Origin: CAZEHJ01 sp964512485
Lineage (GTDB): Bacteria; Bacteroidota; Rhodothermia; Rhodothermales; UBA10348
Assembly: GCA_964512485.1 (NCBI GenBank)
Contig: CAZEHJ010000026.1
Span: 1 to 47,403, forward strand
Direction: 5' to 3'
DNA: 47,403 nt
Position 1 is the stretch's first letter. Each line of letters opens with the position of its first letter. Positions 15,370 to 23,546 of the stretch are shown one piece after another. Made by a program: the position numbers and the translations under genes. The notes below the pieces were generated by a model. It saw nothing but the letters and a program-made list of their open reading frames with translations, was not told the origin of the DNA and did not search any database.

Positions 15370-16719
15370 ATGAATGATTCCGAAGCCATGAAAATCTTGC
15401 TCATCGGACACTCTGATGAGACGGAGAAGCTCGATTCGCTTCTTGGAACTGCGTGCGGAGTGGACGTACAGATTAGTACCGATCCGGCGAAGCCTTGTGA
15501 CATCATTGTGATCACGGATCTGGAATCTGAAGACCTGACCTCGCTCACCGAGTATTTGGGGACGAAGCAGCAGTGCATCAGAATCGCCCAGTCGAATATG
15601 TCCGAAGAGGGGGAGAAGTGGAATAAAATCGAGCTCCATGTCGACGATTTTTATTCGACTCCCGAGAAATTGGTTGCGCGAATTCCGTTTATTTTGAAAA
15701 GGCTGCGTCTGCGCGAATCGCGGATGCGTCAGTTCTCAGCCCTTTTCGAAAACGCCGTCGACGCCATCATCATCATTGATAAACGAGGTGTCATCCTGCG
15801 GGTGAATGGATCTGCGAAGAAAATATTCCAATACGAGCCAAAGGAGTTACTTGGTAAGAATGTATCGCTGCTCATGCCAGAGTCATATGCTCGTAATCAC
15901 GACGATTATATCTCGAATTACGTCAAAACTGGCAAGCGTCGAGTGCTTGGAATTGGAAGGGAAGTGGAGGGTCTCAGGAAGAATGGCGAAGTGTTTCCCG
16001 TCGATCTCGCTCTGAGCGAGTTTGATTCGGAAGGAGAGACTTTTTTCACCGGAATCGTACGCGACATCACTGAGCGAAGAAAACTCGAGCATGAGATACT
16101 GAGGATCTCAGAACACGAGCGCAGGAGAGTGGGACAAGACCTTCACGATGGCTTGGGCCAGATGCTGACCGGAATAAGTCTGATTTCGAAAAACCTGGCG
16201 AAGAGACTGGAGGACGACTCACATCCTCTGGCGGAAGAAATGTTGGAGGTCACTGAATTGATGCGTGATGCGGATCGGATGAGTCGAAATATCTCGCGTG
16301 GACTGGTTCCGGTCGAATTGGATGGTGCAGGTATTTCCGCGGCTCTGCTTTCCCTGACTGAGAAGACGAGCAGGATATTCAACGTGAAGTGCACCTTTTC
16401 AGGAGTTGGGGAAGTCACAGTCAGAGACAGCGGGGCAGCTTCAAATCTTTACCGCATCGCGCAGGAGTGCATCAGCAATGCTGTGAAGCACGGACGCGCT
16501 TCCGAGATCAAAATAATCCTGAAAAAGGCAGGTGACGAAATTGAACTCTCTGTTGCCGACAATGGTATCGGATTCCCGGAAGAGTTGAAGAAAGATCGCG
16601 GTATGGGCGTGGATATAATGAAATACCGTGCCAGAGTCATCAACGCCAGACTTGAAATATCCCAGAGAGAAGAGGGAGGCACGACCGTTCGGTGTGTCCT
16701 ATCTTCCCCGCATGCATAA
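15370..16719 (+). CDS. PAS histidine kinase with FixL-like haem-pocket residues (HisKA_3)
   Basis: A soluble 449-residue sensor kinase without membrane segments. Residues 7-110 look like a degenerate receiver-like domain. Residues about 120-235 form a PAS domain of FixL type (MPESYARNHDDYISNY, GIGREVEG). When the NHDDYISNY block is aligned to Bradyrhizobium FixL, the haem-ligand His200 corresponds to His177 and the ligand-sensing Arg220 to Arg197. FixL Arg206 is replaced by Asn. Residues about 245-315 are HisKA_3 with phospho-acceptor His259 (RRRVGQDLHDGLG), followed by a HATPase_c domain with ISNAVKHG and DNGIGF. The cognate regulator is 26 bp downstream. Haem binding is inferred, not shown. 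Confidence 0.9.
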   Translation: MNDSEAMKILLIGHSDETEKLDSLLGTACGVDVQISTDPAKPCDIIVITDLESEDLTSLTEYLGTKQQCIRIAQSNMSEEGEKWNKIELHVDDFYSTPEKLVARIPFILKRLRLRESRMRQFSALFENAVDAIIIIDKRGVILRVNGSAKKIFQYEPKELLGKNVSLLMPESYARNHDDYISNYVKTGKRRVLGIGREVEGLRKNGEVFPVDLALSEFDSEGETFFTGIVRDITERRKLEHEILRISEHERRRVGQDLHDGLGQMLTGISLISKNLAKRLEDDSHPLAEEMLEVTELMRDADRMSRNISRGLVPVELDGAGISAALLSLTEKTSRIFNVKCTFSGVGEVTVRDSGAASNLYRIAQECISNAVKHGRASEIKIILKKAGDEIELSVADNGIGFPEELKKDRGMGVDIMKYRARVINARLEISQREEGGTTVRCVLSSPHA

Positions 16720-16745
16720 AACAGCAGAAAGCACCACCTAACCCC

Positions 16746-17396
16746 ATGACACGTATTGTCGTCGTTGATGACCACCCTCTCATGAGAAAAGGATTGGTCA
16801 TGTCCCTTGAAAGTGAATCCGATTTTGTCGTCTGTGCACAGGCCTCAAATGCTGAAGACGCAATCGGTGTCATTGAAGAAGAGAGTCCGGATCTGGTGAT
16901 CGTTGATATCTCTCTTCCGGGGATGAGCGGCCTTGAGCTGATAAAACAGATTCACGCCATCCGACCGTTGATGAAAACGCTCGTCGTGAGTCGTCATGAT
17001 GAAGCCCTTTATGCTGAACGTGCAATTCGGGCAGGCGCCAAGGGATACGTCATGAAGCTGGAAGCTGCGGACGTAATGGTCAGTGCCGTCCGTAGAGTGA
17101 TGAACAATGGGATATACGTTTCGGATACGATCAACGAGCGTCTACTGATGGGAATGGCTTCAGGTCACGAAATGCTTTCCCAGTCACCCTTGGACGTGTT
17201 GAGTGACAGGGAGTTGGAAGTATTTGAGCTGACCGGGAAAGGATTCGGCACCCGCGATATTGCCGAAAGACTTCATCTGTCCGTTAAGACGGTTGAATCC
17301 TACAGAGCGCGTATCAAAACCAAGCTGAACCTGTCCAATGCGGCTGAATTGATGCAGCATGCGGTTCAATGGGTCGAAGGTGAAAAGGCGGACTGA
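16746..17396 (+). CDS. NarL/FixJ-family response regulator
   Basis: A 216-residue two-domain transcription regulator. The receiver domain (1-125) has the acidic pair in VVVDDHP, the phospho-acceptor Asp54 (VIVDISLPGMSG) and the late Lys (GYVMK). The C-terminal LuxR-type helix-turn-helix (about 150-210) has LSDRELEVFELTGKGFGTRDIAE and LHLSVKTVESYRARIKTKL. The start is ATG 16746; the open frame begins at 16692 but would overlap the kinase gene. It is paired with the PAS kinase just upstream, and the target genes are unknown. The 168-bp space downstream, before tonB, contains an inverted repeat that could be a binding site. Confidence 0.94.
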   Translation: MTRIVVVDDHPLMRKGLVMSLESESDFVVCAQASNAEDAIGVIEEESPDLVIVDISLPGMSGLELIKQIHAIRPLMKTLVVSRHDEALYAERAIRAGAKGYVMKLEAADVMVSAVRRVMNNGIYVSDTINERLLMGMASGHEMLSQSPLDVLSDRELEVFELTGKGFGTRDIAERLHLSVKTVESYRARIKTKLNLSNAAELMQHAVQWVEGEKAD

Positions 17397-17514
17397 GTGA
17401 AGTAGGGATTCCCCCCGTGCCTCAATGGGAAGGCCGACCTACCATGCGTGTGAAGGGAATCTTACTACGACCGGGCTTTTATCCCGATAAACAACCCTCC
17501 TCTGGATGATTAAT

Positions 17515-17536
17515 CTGATGCCGTAACCAGCATCAG
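17515..17536. promoter_or_regulatory. Inverted repeat upstream of tonB (possible operator or leader hairpin)
   Basis: CTGATGC, 8 bases, GCATCAG: a perfect 7-bp inverted repeat with an 8-nt loop, ending 28 bp before the tonB start. It could be a dyad operator, for example for the NarL-type regulator just upstream, or an RNA hairpin near the ribosome-binding site. It has no T-run, so it is unlikely to be a terminator. Confidence 0.35.
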
Positions 17537-17564
17537 TAAATCGCGAGCATCCAGCGAGGATCAC

Positions 17565-18404
17565 ATGAAAACGCACGAAGTGCCCGAGCCTACCTCCGGA
17601 AGGAGTTCTCGAACCGGGCCCCGGGAAGAAACCCGCGACAAATACCCCAGAAGAAGGGGAAGGCGCATACCAGAATTCGACAGCACCGAATCGTCGATGA
17701 TGTCGATCCTGCTGGCCAATCCCAGGCGACCGAAGAAAGGCCCCGGCAAGGATATCAAATCCGCCTATCGGCTCACCCTCATGACAGGACTTGTCCTGTC
17801 TCTGGGCGTCATGATCACTCTCATGCGAGCCGACATCACCCGGGAAACCGACGAGAGGGGCTTCGAGCTCGCACAACAGGAAGTCGTTCAGTTTGAAGAA
17901 ATTGAACAGACCAGGCAGGAATTAAAGGCTCCGCCTCCTCCGAGGCCGCCCATTCCAGTCGAAGTACCCAACGACGTTGTTTTTGACGACGTAGAGTTGG
18001 ATCTGGACGTGACTCTCGATCTGAACGCGGAAGCGTTCGACATTCCGCCTCCTCCTCCAGCACCAGCGATGGAAGAGCCGGAGGAAGAGATAGAAATCTT
18101 CGTGGTCGTTGAGCAAATGCCTCAGATTATTGGCGGAAATCAGAAGGTTTACGAATACCTGGCCTATCCGGAAATTGCGAGGCAAGCCGGAATCGAAGGT
18201 ATGGTCGTTGTTCAGATTGTGGTGGACCCGGAGGGAATACCACGTGATCCCGTCACGGCCCGTTCAGCAGGTGATGTCTTGGATGAAGCAGCCGTCCAGG
18301 CAGTCATGAAGCTGCGCTTCATTCCCGGCCGCCAACGAGGAAAAGCTGTTTCCGTCCGTCTGGCTATCCCGATTCGTTTTCGGATTCGGGACGCACAAAA
18401 CTGA
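17565..18404 (+). CDS. tonB: TonB-family energy transducer
   Basis: TonB transmits energy from the ExbBD motor to outer-membrane receptors. The 279-residue product has one membrane helix (YRLTLMTGLVLSLGVMITLM, about residues 69-88), a periplasmic spacer with proline runs (APPPPRPPIP, IPPPPPAPAM) and a C-terminal TonB domain (LAYPEIARQAGIEGMVVVQ, then AAVQAVMKLRFIPGRQRGK) with the conserved YP motif. GAGGATCAC precedes the ATG at 17565. The first 44 residues are basic and low-complexity; the family-like part begins at NPRRPKKGPGKDIKS, so an ATG at 17697 or 17700 is an alternative start, though it has no ribosome-binding site. The ExbB/ExbD partners lie 13 kb away at 2951-4100. Confidence 0.92.
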   Translation: MKTHEVPEPTSGRSSRTGPREETRDKYPRRRGRRIPEFDSTESSMMSILLANPRRPKKGPGKDIKSAYRLTLMTGLVLSLGVMITLMRADITRETDERGFELAQQEVVQFEEIEQTRQELKAPPPPRPPIPVEVPNDVVFDDVELDLDVTLDLNAEAFDIPPPPPAPAMEEPEEEIEIFVVVEQMPQIIGGNQKVYEYLAYPEIARQAGIEGMVVVQIVVDPEGIPRDPVTARSAGDVLDEAAVQAVMKLRFIPGRQRGKAVSVRLAIPIRFRIRDAQN

Positions 18405-18787
18405 TCGAATGACCGCAGATCAGTGGGAAGCCTGCATGATAGTGCCGTTCGAGGCACAACACATTGAGTTTGAATTGACCCGCCCGAAAGGATGCTAACC
18501 GCAGATGCTGGATCTCGGTGAGGACGGATCAACAGGCGGCGGGGCCTCCAGGCCCCGCCGCATTTGTATTTGGTGCTTTGCAATAGCTGGACTCGCAAAT
18601 ACAGTCCCAGAGCCCCGTAATTGCGATAACCCGGCCAAAGTGGATGATGGATGCGGGATTCCCCCACATATCATTCGTTCATGTCCGGTCAGCGTCTCCT
18701 TTTTCTTTTCTCTTTTTTGGTGTTGCACATCAGAACTAGCTAAACACGACCATCAGCAGCAAAACCTTCAGCAAGATCTTTAGAGGT
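18405..18787. other. Gene-poor stretch between tonB and the nitroreductase gene
   Basis: About 380 bp with no convincing coding region on either strand; the small open frames here have no family features. It holds one very stable GC-rich hairpin (18536-18561), and a pyrimidine-rich segment around 18698-18720. I see no tRNA-like fold and no clear promoter consensus. Confidence 0.5.
18536..18561 (+). terminator. GC-rich hairpin, likely intrinsic terminator for tonB
   Basis: GCGGCGGGGCC, loop TCCA, GGCCCCGCCGC: a perfect 11-bp stem with a 4-nt loop, followed by ATTTGTATTT, a weak U-tract. It lies 131 bp after the tonB stop. The stem is strong enough to work as a terminator even with an imperfect U-run. 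The distance leaves room for a sizeable 3' UTR or small RNA. Confidence 0.65.
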
Positions 18788-18850
18788 CTGGACAATGCCC
18801 GTGATGTCAGGGCTCGCGATTTTCCAGACGATGCTTCAACTGATACACAA

Positions 18851-19777
18851 TTGAAGTTCATCTTGAACTATGCCATTCTTGCTCCATCGATTCACAACTC
18901 TCAACCCTGGCTGTTTCGTGTTTTCGACTCGACAGTGGAGGTGTTCGCCGACAGAAGCAGAGCATTGGCCGTAGTGGATCCCGAGGACAATGCTCTCGTG
19001 ATGAGCTGCGGAACGGCAATCGAGAGCCTGACGCAATGCTTGACGGCATTTGGCTTCACGTACCAAGTATCACTTTTCCCCGAGTTGATGGACCCTGATC
19101 TTCTGGCGCGGATCACGATCCATGAGAAGCATCTACCACCTGTCAACGCTCAGGAGACACTCACGGCGATACGGAGGCGGCACAGTATCCGGCGAGGATT
19201 CGTAGAGAAGCCGCTGAATACCGAATTCGAGGTTGCGTGCGGACCCGATCTGAGCTGGACGGGCCTTAAGCTTCTTCCAATTGTGGATCCTGCCGTCGAA
19301 AATGTGCTTCTCGATCGGATTCAAAAGAGGGACACGAAAAACATGTCCGATAAGCGCTTCGTCAGGGAAAGTGCCTCATGGATGCACCCCCTCAGAGAAC
19401 GCAGCCGGGACGGGATTCCACAACCACTCGGTGAACCTGACAAAACAGGTAACACCTGGGAGAGACACTTGACGGGTGACGATGAACCAATCTCCAGGAC
19501 GGTTCTCCTGATTTCTGATTCAAATGACTCCCAACAATGGGTGAGAGCCGGTATGAAGTTGATGAGCTGCCTGATAGGTGCGTCACGTTTTGGAGTCAAT
19601 GCGGCGATCCAAAGTCTGCCCTCAACATCCACCTCGTTTCGCAAGCAAGTCAGCAAGATTGCGGGTACAGACACGATTCCAATGCTTCTTCTTCGCTTCG
19701 GTAAGGCCAAGAGGCCGATAATTACTCACCGAAGGCCGTTGGTTGACGTTCTGCTTCACCCCGGATACCGCCGTTAG
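18851..19777 (+). CDS. Acg-like nitroreductase-fold protein
   Basis: A nitroreductase-superfamily protein resembling the Acg/Rv2032 group, which has a degenerate flavin-binding fold. Diagnostic blocks are LAPSIHNSQPWLF near the start, SCGTAIESL, then AIRRRHSIRRGF, and late IPMLLLRFGKA. The only usual start in frame is TTG at 18851, but the reading frame stays open upstream to a TAG near 18740. The translated upstream part (DFPDDASTDTQLK) looks like the normal family N-terminus, so translation may begin at a rare codon such as CTG 18788, or the start has been lost. Many Acg-like proteins bind flavin without known enzymatic activity. Convergent with the amidotransferase gene, 5 bp apart. Confidence 0.8.
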   Translation: MKFILNYAILAPSIHNSQPWLFRVFDSTVEVFADRSRALAVVDPEDNALVMSCGTAIESLTQCLTAFGFTYQVSLFPELMDPDLLARITIHEKHLPPVNAQETLTAIRRRHSIRRGFVEKPLNTEFEVACGPDLSWTGLKLLPIVDPAVENVLLDRIQKRDTKNMSDKRFVRESASWMHPLRERSRDGIPQPLGEPDKTGNTWERHLTGDDEPISRTVLLISDSNDSQQWVRAGMKLMSCLIGASRFGVNAAIQSLPSTSTSFRKQVSKIAGTDTIPMLLLRFGKAKRPIITHRRPLVDVLLHPGYRR

Positions 19778-19782
19778 CAGAC

Positions 19783-20529
19783 CTAGCGAACGGCGAATTT
19801 GGTCAGGAAATCAAACATCAGATGATCCACGTCTGTGGTTTCAGCCAGCGTATTCATGATGTTCTGGAACACTTCTTCGGAATGAAGCTGCTCAACATAA
19901 TAGCTACGATAACGGATAAGCCTTTCCCTTTCGCGTCGAGCATCGAGCTCACTGTGGAACTGCGTTCCGTATATCGCTCGATTCTCGATTCGAAACGCCT
20001 CGAAAGGCTGCGAATCGTTATCAGCCAGTTCAATTCCGTTGTCCGGAAGCTTTGTTACGCGATCATGGTGTCCCATGTTGACCAGGAAAGAGTCGGGGAA
20101 CGCCGCAAACAATTCATCTCCCATACCCTGTTCGGTCAATCTCACATGGTGACATCCCAACTCCGCCCGATCCGGATCGTGCTCGACTGTGCCTCCCAGA
20201 CCACGTGCGATCAGTTGATGCCCCCAGCAACTTCCGAAAGTCGGAATTTCGACATCATACGCTCTCTGTATGAGCTTCATGGCCCAAGGGGTCCAGTCAT
20301 AGTCTTTGGCCACTGAGTACTCGCCAGCTCCGCCGATGAAGAAAGCATCGTAGCCGTCGAAAAAATTATCGGTCTCAATCAGATTTCCGTGAGCCACATT
20401 GAAGGTCGAGAGTTGGTGTCGCTCAAGCTTGCTCCTTTCCAGAAAACAGTCCTGTTCCTGGGATTCCATGTCCTTCGTGTTGCGTGCCTGCAACAGGATG
20501 ACTTTCAAGTCGCTGAATGATGGTGCCAT
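19783..20529 (-). CDS. Class I glutamine amidotransferase-like protein
   Basis: A 248-residue, stand-alone class I amidotransferase domain related to the glutaminase part of GMP synthase. The nucleophile elbow is GSCWGHQLIA, with catalytic Cys at about residue 101, and the His-Glu pair lies in GTQFHSELD. The oxyanion-side GGAGEYSV motif is also present. No synthetase domain is fused or adjacent, so the ammonia acceptor is unknown; such proteins can also hydrolyse gamma-glutamyl bonds. It lies 32 bp after the maf stop on the same strand? No: in minus-strand order it is upstream of nothing obvious, beginning 32 bp from the 3' end of maf, so it could be the last gene of the lnt-maf run. Confidence 0.88.
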   Translation of the reverse strand: MAPSFSDLKVILLQARNTKDMESQEQDCFLERSKLERHQLSTFNVAHGNLIETDNFFDGYDAFFIGGAGEYSVAKDYDWTPWAMKLIQRAYDVEIPTFGSCWGHQLIARGLGGTVEHDPDRAELGCHHVRLTEQGMGDELFAAFPDSFLVNMGHHDRVTKLPDNGIELADNDSQPFEAFRIENRAIYGTQFHSELDARRERERLIRYRSYYVEQLHSEEVFQNIMNTLAETTDVDHLMFDFLTKFAVR

Positions 20530-20561
20530 GAAAAAATCCGGATTGAGAACCCGCCAACGAA

Positions 20562-21155
20562 TCAGACGCTGATGAGGTCCTGAAAAGAGGTTCTCAGTTC
20601 TTTGGCAAATCGGAAAAGAGGGAGCCCGACGACGGTGTAATGATCACCTTCGATGCGATGAATCAAAAATGCGCCCTGGTCATCTTGGATTCCATAGGCC
20701 CCAGCCTTGTCCAAAGGCGACCCGGTGGCCACGTAGTCGTTGATTTGGGCATCGGTTAATTGATCGAAAAACACAGTCGTTGTTTCCGAGTTGATGACGC
20801 TTCGTCCTGAACTCATGTGAATCAGAGCGATGCCGGTGATCACCTGGTGCGACCTTCCGCTTAACATCCTGAGCATCTGAACGGCCTCCGCTTCATCTGC
20901 AGGTTTACCCAGAACCTGCTCATCGAGTACGACAATAGTATCTGATCCCAGTACGAGCGCCTCCGAGTTACGCTTTGCAATCTGCGTTGCTTTTTCGCCT
21001 GCCAGTCGCTCGGCGAACACACGAGGCTCTTCTCCGGGCCGCGGGATCTCTTCGATGTCCGCCGGCATGATTTCGAACCCGAACCCCATGGCCGAAAGGA
21101 GGTGCCGTCGCCGCGGAGACGCAGATGCGAGAATAAGAGGGACGTTCAGGTTCAT
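20562..21155 (-). CDS. maf: Maf/YhdE-family nucleoside triphosphate pyrophosphatase
   Basis: Maf proteins hydrolyse non-canonical or pyrimidine nucleoside triphosphates to the monophosphate. The 197-residue product has LASASPRRRHLL at the N-terminus, the catalytic GSDTIVVLDEQVLGKP, and DKAGAYGIQ near the C-terminus, the last typical of the YhdE (dTTP/UTP) subgroup, followed by EGDHYTVVGLP. The start at 21155 gives a normal N-terminus, and its ATG overlaps the lnt TGA (ATGA); a longer frame to 21215 would run into lnt. The overlap implies translational coupling with lnt. Confidence 0.94.
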   Translation of the reverse strand: MNLNVPLILASASPRRRHLLSAMGFGFEIMPADIEEIPRPGEEPRVFAERLAGEKATQIAKRNSEALVLGSDTIVVLDEQVLGKPADEAEAVQMLRMLSGRSHQVITGIALIHMSSGRSVINSETTTVFFDQLTDAQINDYVATGSPLDKAGAYGIQDDQGAFLIHRIEGDHYTVVGLPLFRFAKELRTSFQDLISV

Positions 21156-22678
21156 GCGGAGGATTTTCTCTTGGCTATCAATTGGGGGAGCCGCTCCTGG
21201 ACGAGCAGGACGCAAGCGATGGCGGCAATGATAATCAACAAAGACAGCTCACCAAACCGAAAATAAAAAGTATTCCTGCCGCGCAGTGGCACATTCGAAA
21301 TCAGATACGCGTCTGAATTCGGGATGCTCTGAGCGATCACATTCCCCGATTCGTCAACGGCTCCCGATACCCCGTCAACCGATGAGTGTACCAGGGGAAG
21401 TCCGGCAGCGGAGGCAAGAAGTCTGGAGAAAGCAAAGTGCTGGATTCGCGGGCGATCGGATGTCCACCATCCATCCTGGGTCTGGACAACCAAGAACTCA
21501 GCTCCCTCTTGCCGGTATCTCAGGGCGTCTCGAAAAAACAGGCTTTCAAAACAGATCAGAACGCCTGCAGTTGAGCCAGCAATGGAAAAACGTGATATGT
21601 CCGAACCGGATTGATAGGCCGTAATGCCTCCGGCGGGAATGCTGAAACGATTGAAAAAGGGAATCCACTTCGCAAGAGGTACTTTTTCAGCGAACGGAAC
21701 GAGTCTTCGTTTCCTGTAAATGTCTTCCGTGGCATCCGATGACAGCGAAACATTGAAGTGGGCGGGTCCCGATGACGAGTCTTCCTCCAGGATTCCGCCG
21801 ATCAACACCTTCGTACCGAGGGAGTCAGCAAGTTCTGCGGCCCATTCACGAAGCACGTCTTCGGAGCCGACCGGTAGTGAGGTCTCAGGAAATACCACAA
21901 GGTCCAGGCCTCCGACGGGCTCTACGAGTGATTCGGCTTCTTCCATGAACCGGTAAGGTTTTGTCACGTCAGTCACATCGGCCCACCGTTCAGCTGGCCA
22001 CCCTGGCTGCGCAATACCGATCCGCAAGGTGCGCTCAGACGCAGGTGAAGTCGATATGTCAGCTCCCGCGTGGGGTAGAATGAACAACGCAGCCACTATT
22101 GCTGTGCTAGAAAGAAGATGAGAGCCCAGTGACGCGCGGCTGATCAACACATTCACGAACAACAGGATCACGGCAAGCCCGGATATGCCTGCAATGCGCA
22201 CCCAGTAGACGGAAAAGGCCGGGTCAGCTGCCGAAAACCCAACACCCATCCCAGGCATCCCGATAGGGCTTCTGAATAGAAACAGATCGAAACAGAACCA
22301 GACCGCGGCCATCACAATGATTCTTTTCCCGGTTTTTTCAGACCTGACTCGGGATGCGGCTGCGGACATGAGAGCAGCGAGAATGGTTGAAAACGCAACG
22401 ACCACGAATATGGAAGTGACAGCGGCGACGGTAATCGAATGCATCCCCACCCAGTGAAACGCCACTAACCAGGCACTCAGGTGAAACAGAAAGGCGTTGA
22501 TGAACATCTGCTCCCGGCTTCCACGGCTCATTACCCGAAACAGGACCGCGGGCATGATGAATGCGAATGCCCAGAATCCGATTGGCGGCCAGGAAAGCCC
22601 GAAGCAGATTCCAGATATCAGGCAAATCAGGTTATCTTTCCGCACTCCAGGCATTAACTTCTTCAAATTCAGGGCCAT
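21152..22678 (-). CDS. lnt: Apolipoprotein N-acyltransferase
   Basis: Integral inner-membrane enzyme that adds the third acyl chain to lipoproteins. Several N-terminal membrane helices precede a periplasmic nitrilase-like domain with the catalytic triad positions visible: Glu in VVFPETSLP, Lys in the region YRKRRLVPFAEKVPL, and Cys in GVLICFESLF. A C-terminal helix ends the protein (LLIIIAAIACVLLV). The start could be 22678 (used here, 508 residues) or 22693; both lie within 15 bp of the divergent parA start, and neither has a clear Shine-Dalgarno. The window encodes several lipobox proteins that would be its substrates. Confidence 0.92.
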   Translation of the reverse strand: MALNLKKLMPGVRKDNLICLISGICFGLSWPPIGFWAFAFIMPAVLFRVMSRGSREQMFINAFLFHLSAWLVAFHWVGMHSITVAAVTSIFVVVAFSTILAALMSAAASRVRSEKTGKRIIVMAAVWFCFDLFLFRSPIGMPGMGVGFSAADPAFSVYWVRIAGISGLAVILLFVNVLISRASLGSHLLSSTAIVAALFILPHAGADISTSPASERTLRIGIAQPGWPAERWADVTDVTKPYRFMEEAESLVEPVGGLDLVVFPETSLPVGSEDVLREWAAELADSLGTKVLIGGILEEDSSSGPAHFNVSLSSDATEDIYRKRRLVPFAEKVPLAKWIPFFNRFSIPAGGITAYQSGSDISRFSIAGSTAGVLICFESLFFRDALRYRQEGAEFLVVQTQDGWWTSDRPRIQHFAFSRLLASAAGLPLVHSSVDGVSGAVDESGNVIAQSIPNSDAYLISNVPLRGRNTFYFRFGELSLLIIIAAIACVLLVQERLPQLIAKRKSSA

Positions 22679-22691
22679 ATTTCGGACAGAC

Positions 22692-23546
22692 ATGATAACG
22701 CTGACGATCTGCAATCATAAGGGGGGGACGGGAAAGACGACAACCTCCATGAATTTGTCGGCCGCACTGGCTCTGATTGGCAAGAAAGTCCTGGTTGTAG
22801 ACCTTGACCCACAAGGGTTTCTGACAAGAATGATGGGACAGCCAGAACCCGCTCCAGAGCGTTCCTCAATGGCTCTGTTCGATCAGGAGGTCAGCGCTGC
22901 ACCGCCGATTCTGCGCCTTCCTGCCTTCGATCTGATTCCGTCTTCGCCCGCCCTTTCCAAGGCCTTGAGAAAGCTCACGAAGCCAACTGACGTCCTCTGG
23001 GCAAAGGAATACATCGAAAAGAACATAACGGGTTATGATATCCTGCTCATGGATACCGCCGCAGCCGTCACGGTTTACAGCCTGAATGCTCTCGTCGCCA
23101 GTAATGTGGTCATCATCCCGGTTGCGCCTGAGTATCAACCGGTGGTTGGGGCAGAACAGACCTATCAGACGGTGAAAATGGTTAAGAAGAGCCTGAACCC
23201 GGGACTCGAAGCGTGCAAGCTGCTCTTTACCATGGTCGACGGCCGAAAACGAAATCACAGAGCATACAGAGAGTATCTGCGCGACAAGTACGGATCAGAC
23301 GTCATGAACGGAATTGTTCGTACGTGTACGACGCTTTCGGTATCCGCAAGAAACGGAACCAGTGTATACGATATTGATCCCGTGGCGAGGGGCGCAATAG
23401 ATTACGCCAACATAGCTGATGAACTACTTCAACTGGTTAACCCGCCAATTCCAGGTCCGATTTCGGATTCAGATGTGCCTGCTGGGCCGGAAAACGAGAC
23501 AGAACTGGAAGAGACTGACGAGCTTCGCAATTGGGGGAATGGATGA
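22692..23546 (+). CDS. ParA-family ATPase (orphan)
   Basis: A 284-residue ParA/MinD-type P-loop ATPase. The Walker A is the deviant KGGTGKTT form (MITLTICNHKGGTGKTTTS), followed by VVDLDPQG and the switch region LLMDTAAAV. The C-terminus is an acidic tail. No ParB gene or parS-like cluster is nearby, so this is probably an orphan involved in positioning a cellular cargo rather than chromosome partitioning; that is inference. The frame is open upstream to 22497, inside lnt, but homology begins at 22692. Its stop overlaps the next start by ATGA. Confidence 0.9.
   Translation: MITLTICNHKGGTGKTTTSMNLSAALALIGKKVLVVDLDPQGFLTRMMGQPEPAPERSSMALFDQEVSAAPPILRLPAFDLIPSSPALSKALRKLTKPTDVLWAKEYIEKNITGYDILLMDTAAAVTVYSLNALVASNVVIIPVAPEYQPVVGAEQTYQTVKMVKKSLNPGLEACKLLFTMVDGRKRNHRAYREYLRDKYGSDVMNGIVRTCTTLSVSARNGTSVYDIDPVARGAIDYANIADELLQLVNPPIPGPISDSDVPAGPENETELEETDELRNWGNG

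Noticed and set aside
18505..18783. 92-aa plus-strand open frame after tonB
   Set aside because: Runs straight through the terminator-like hairpin and has no recognisable features.
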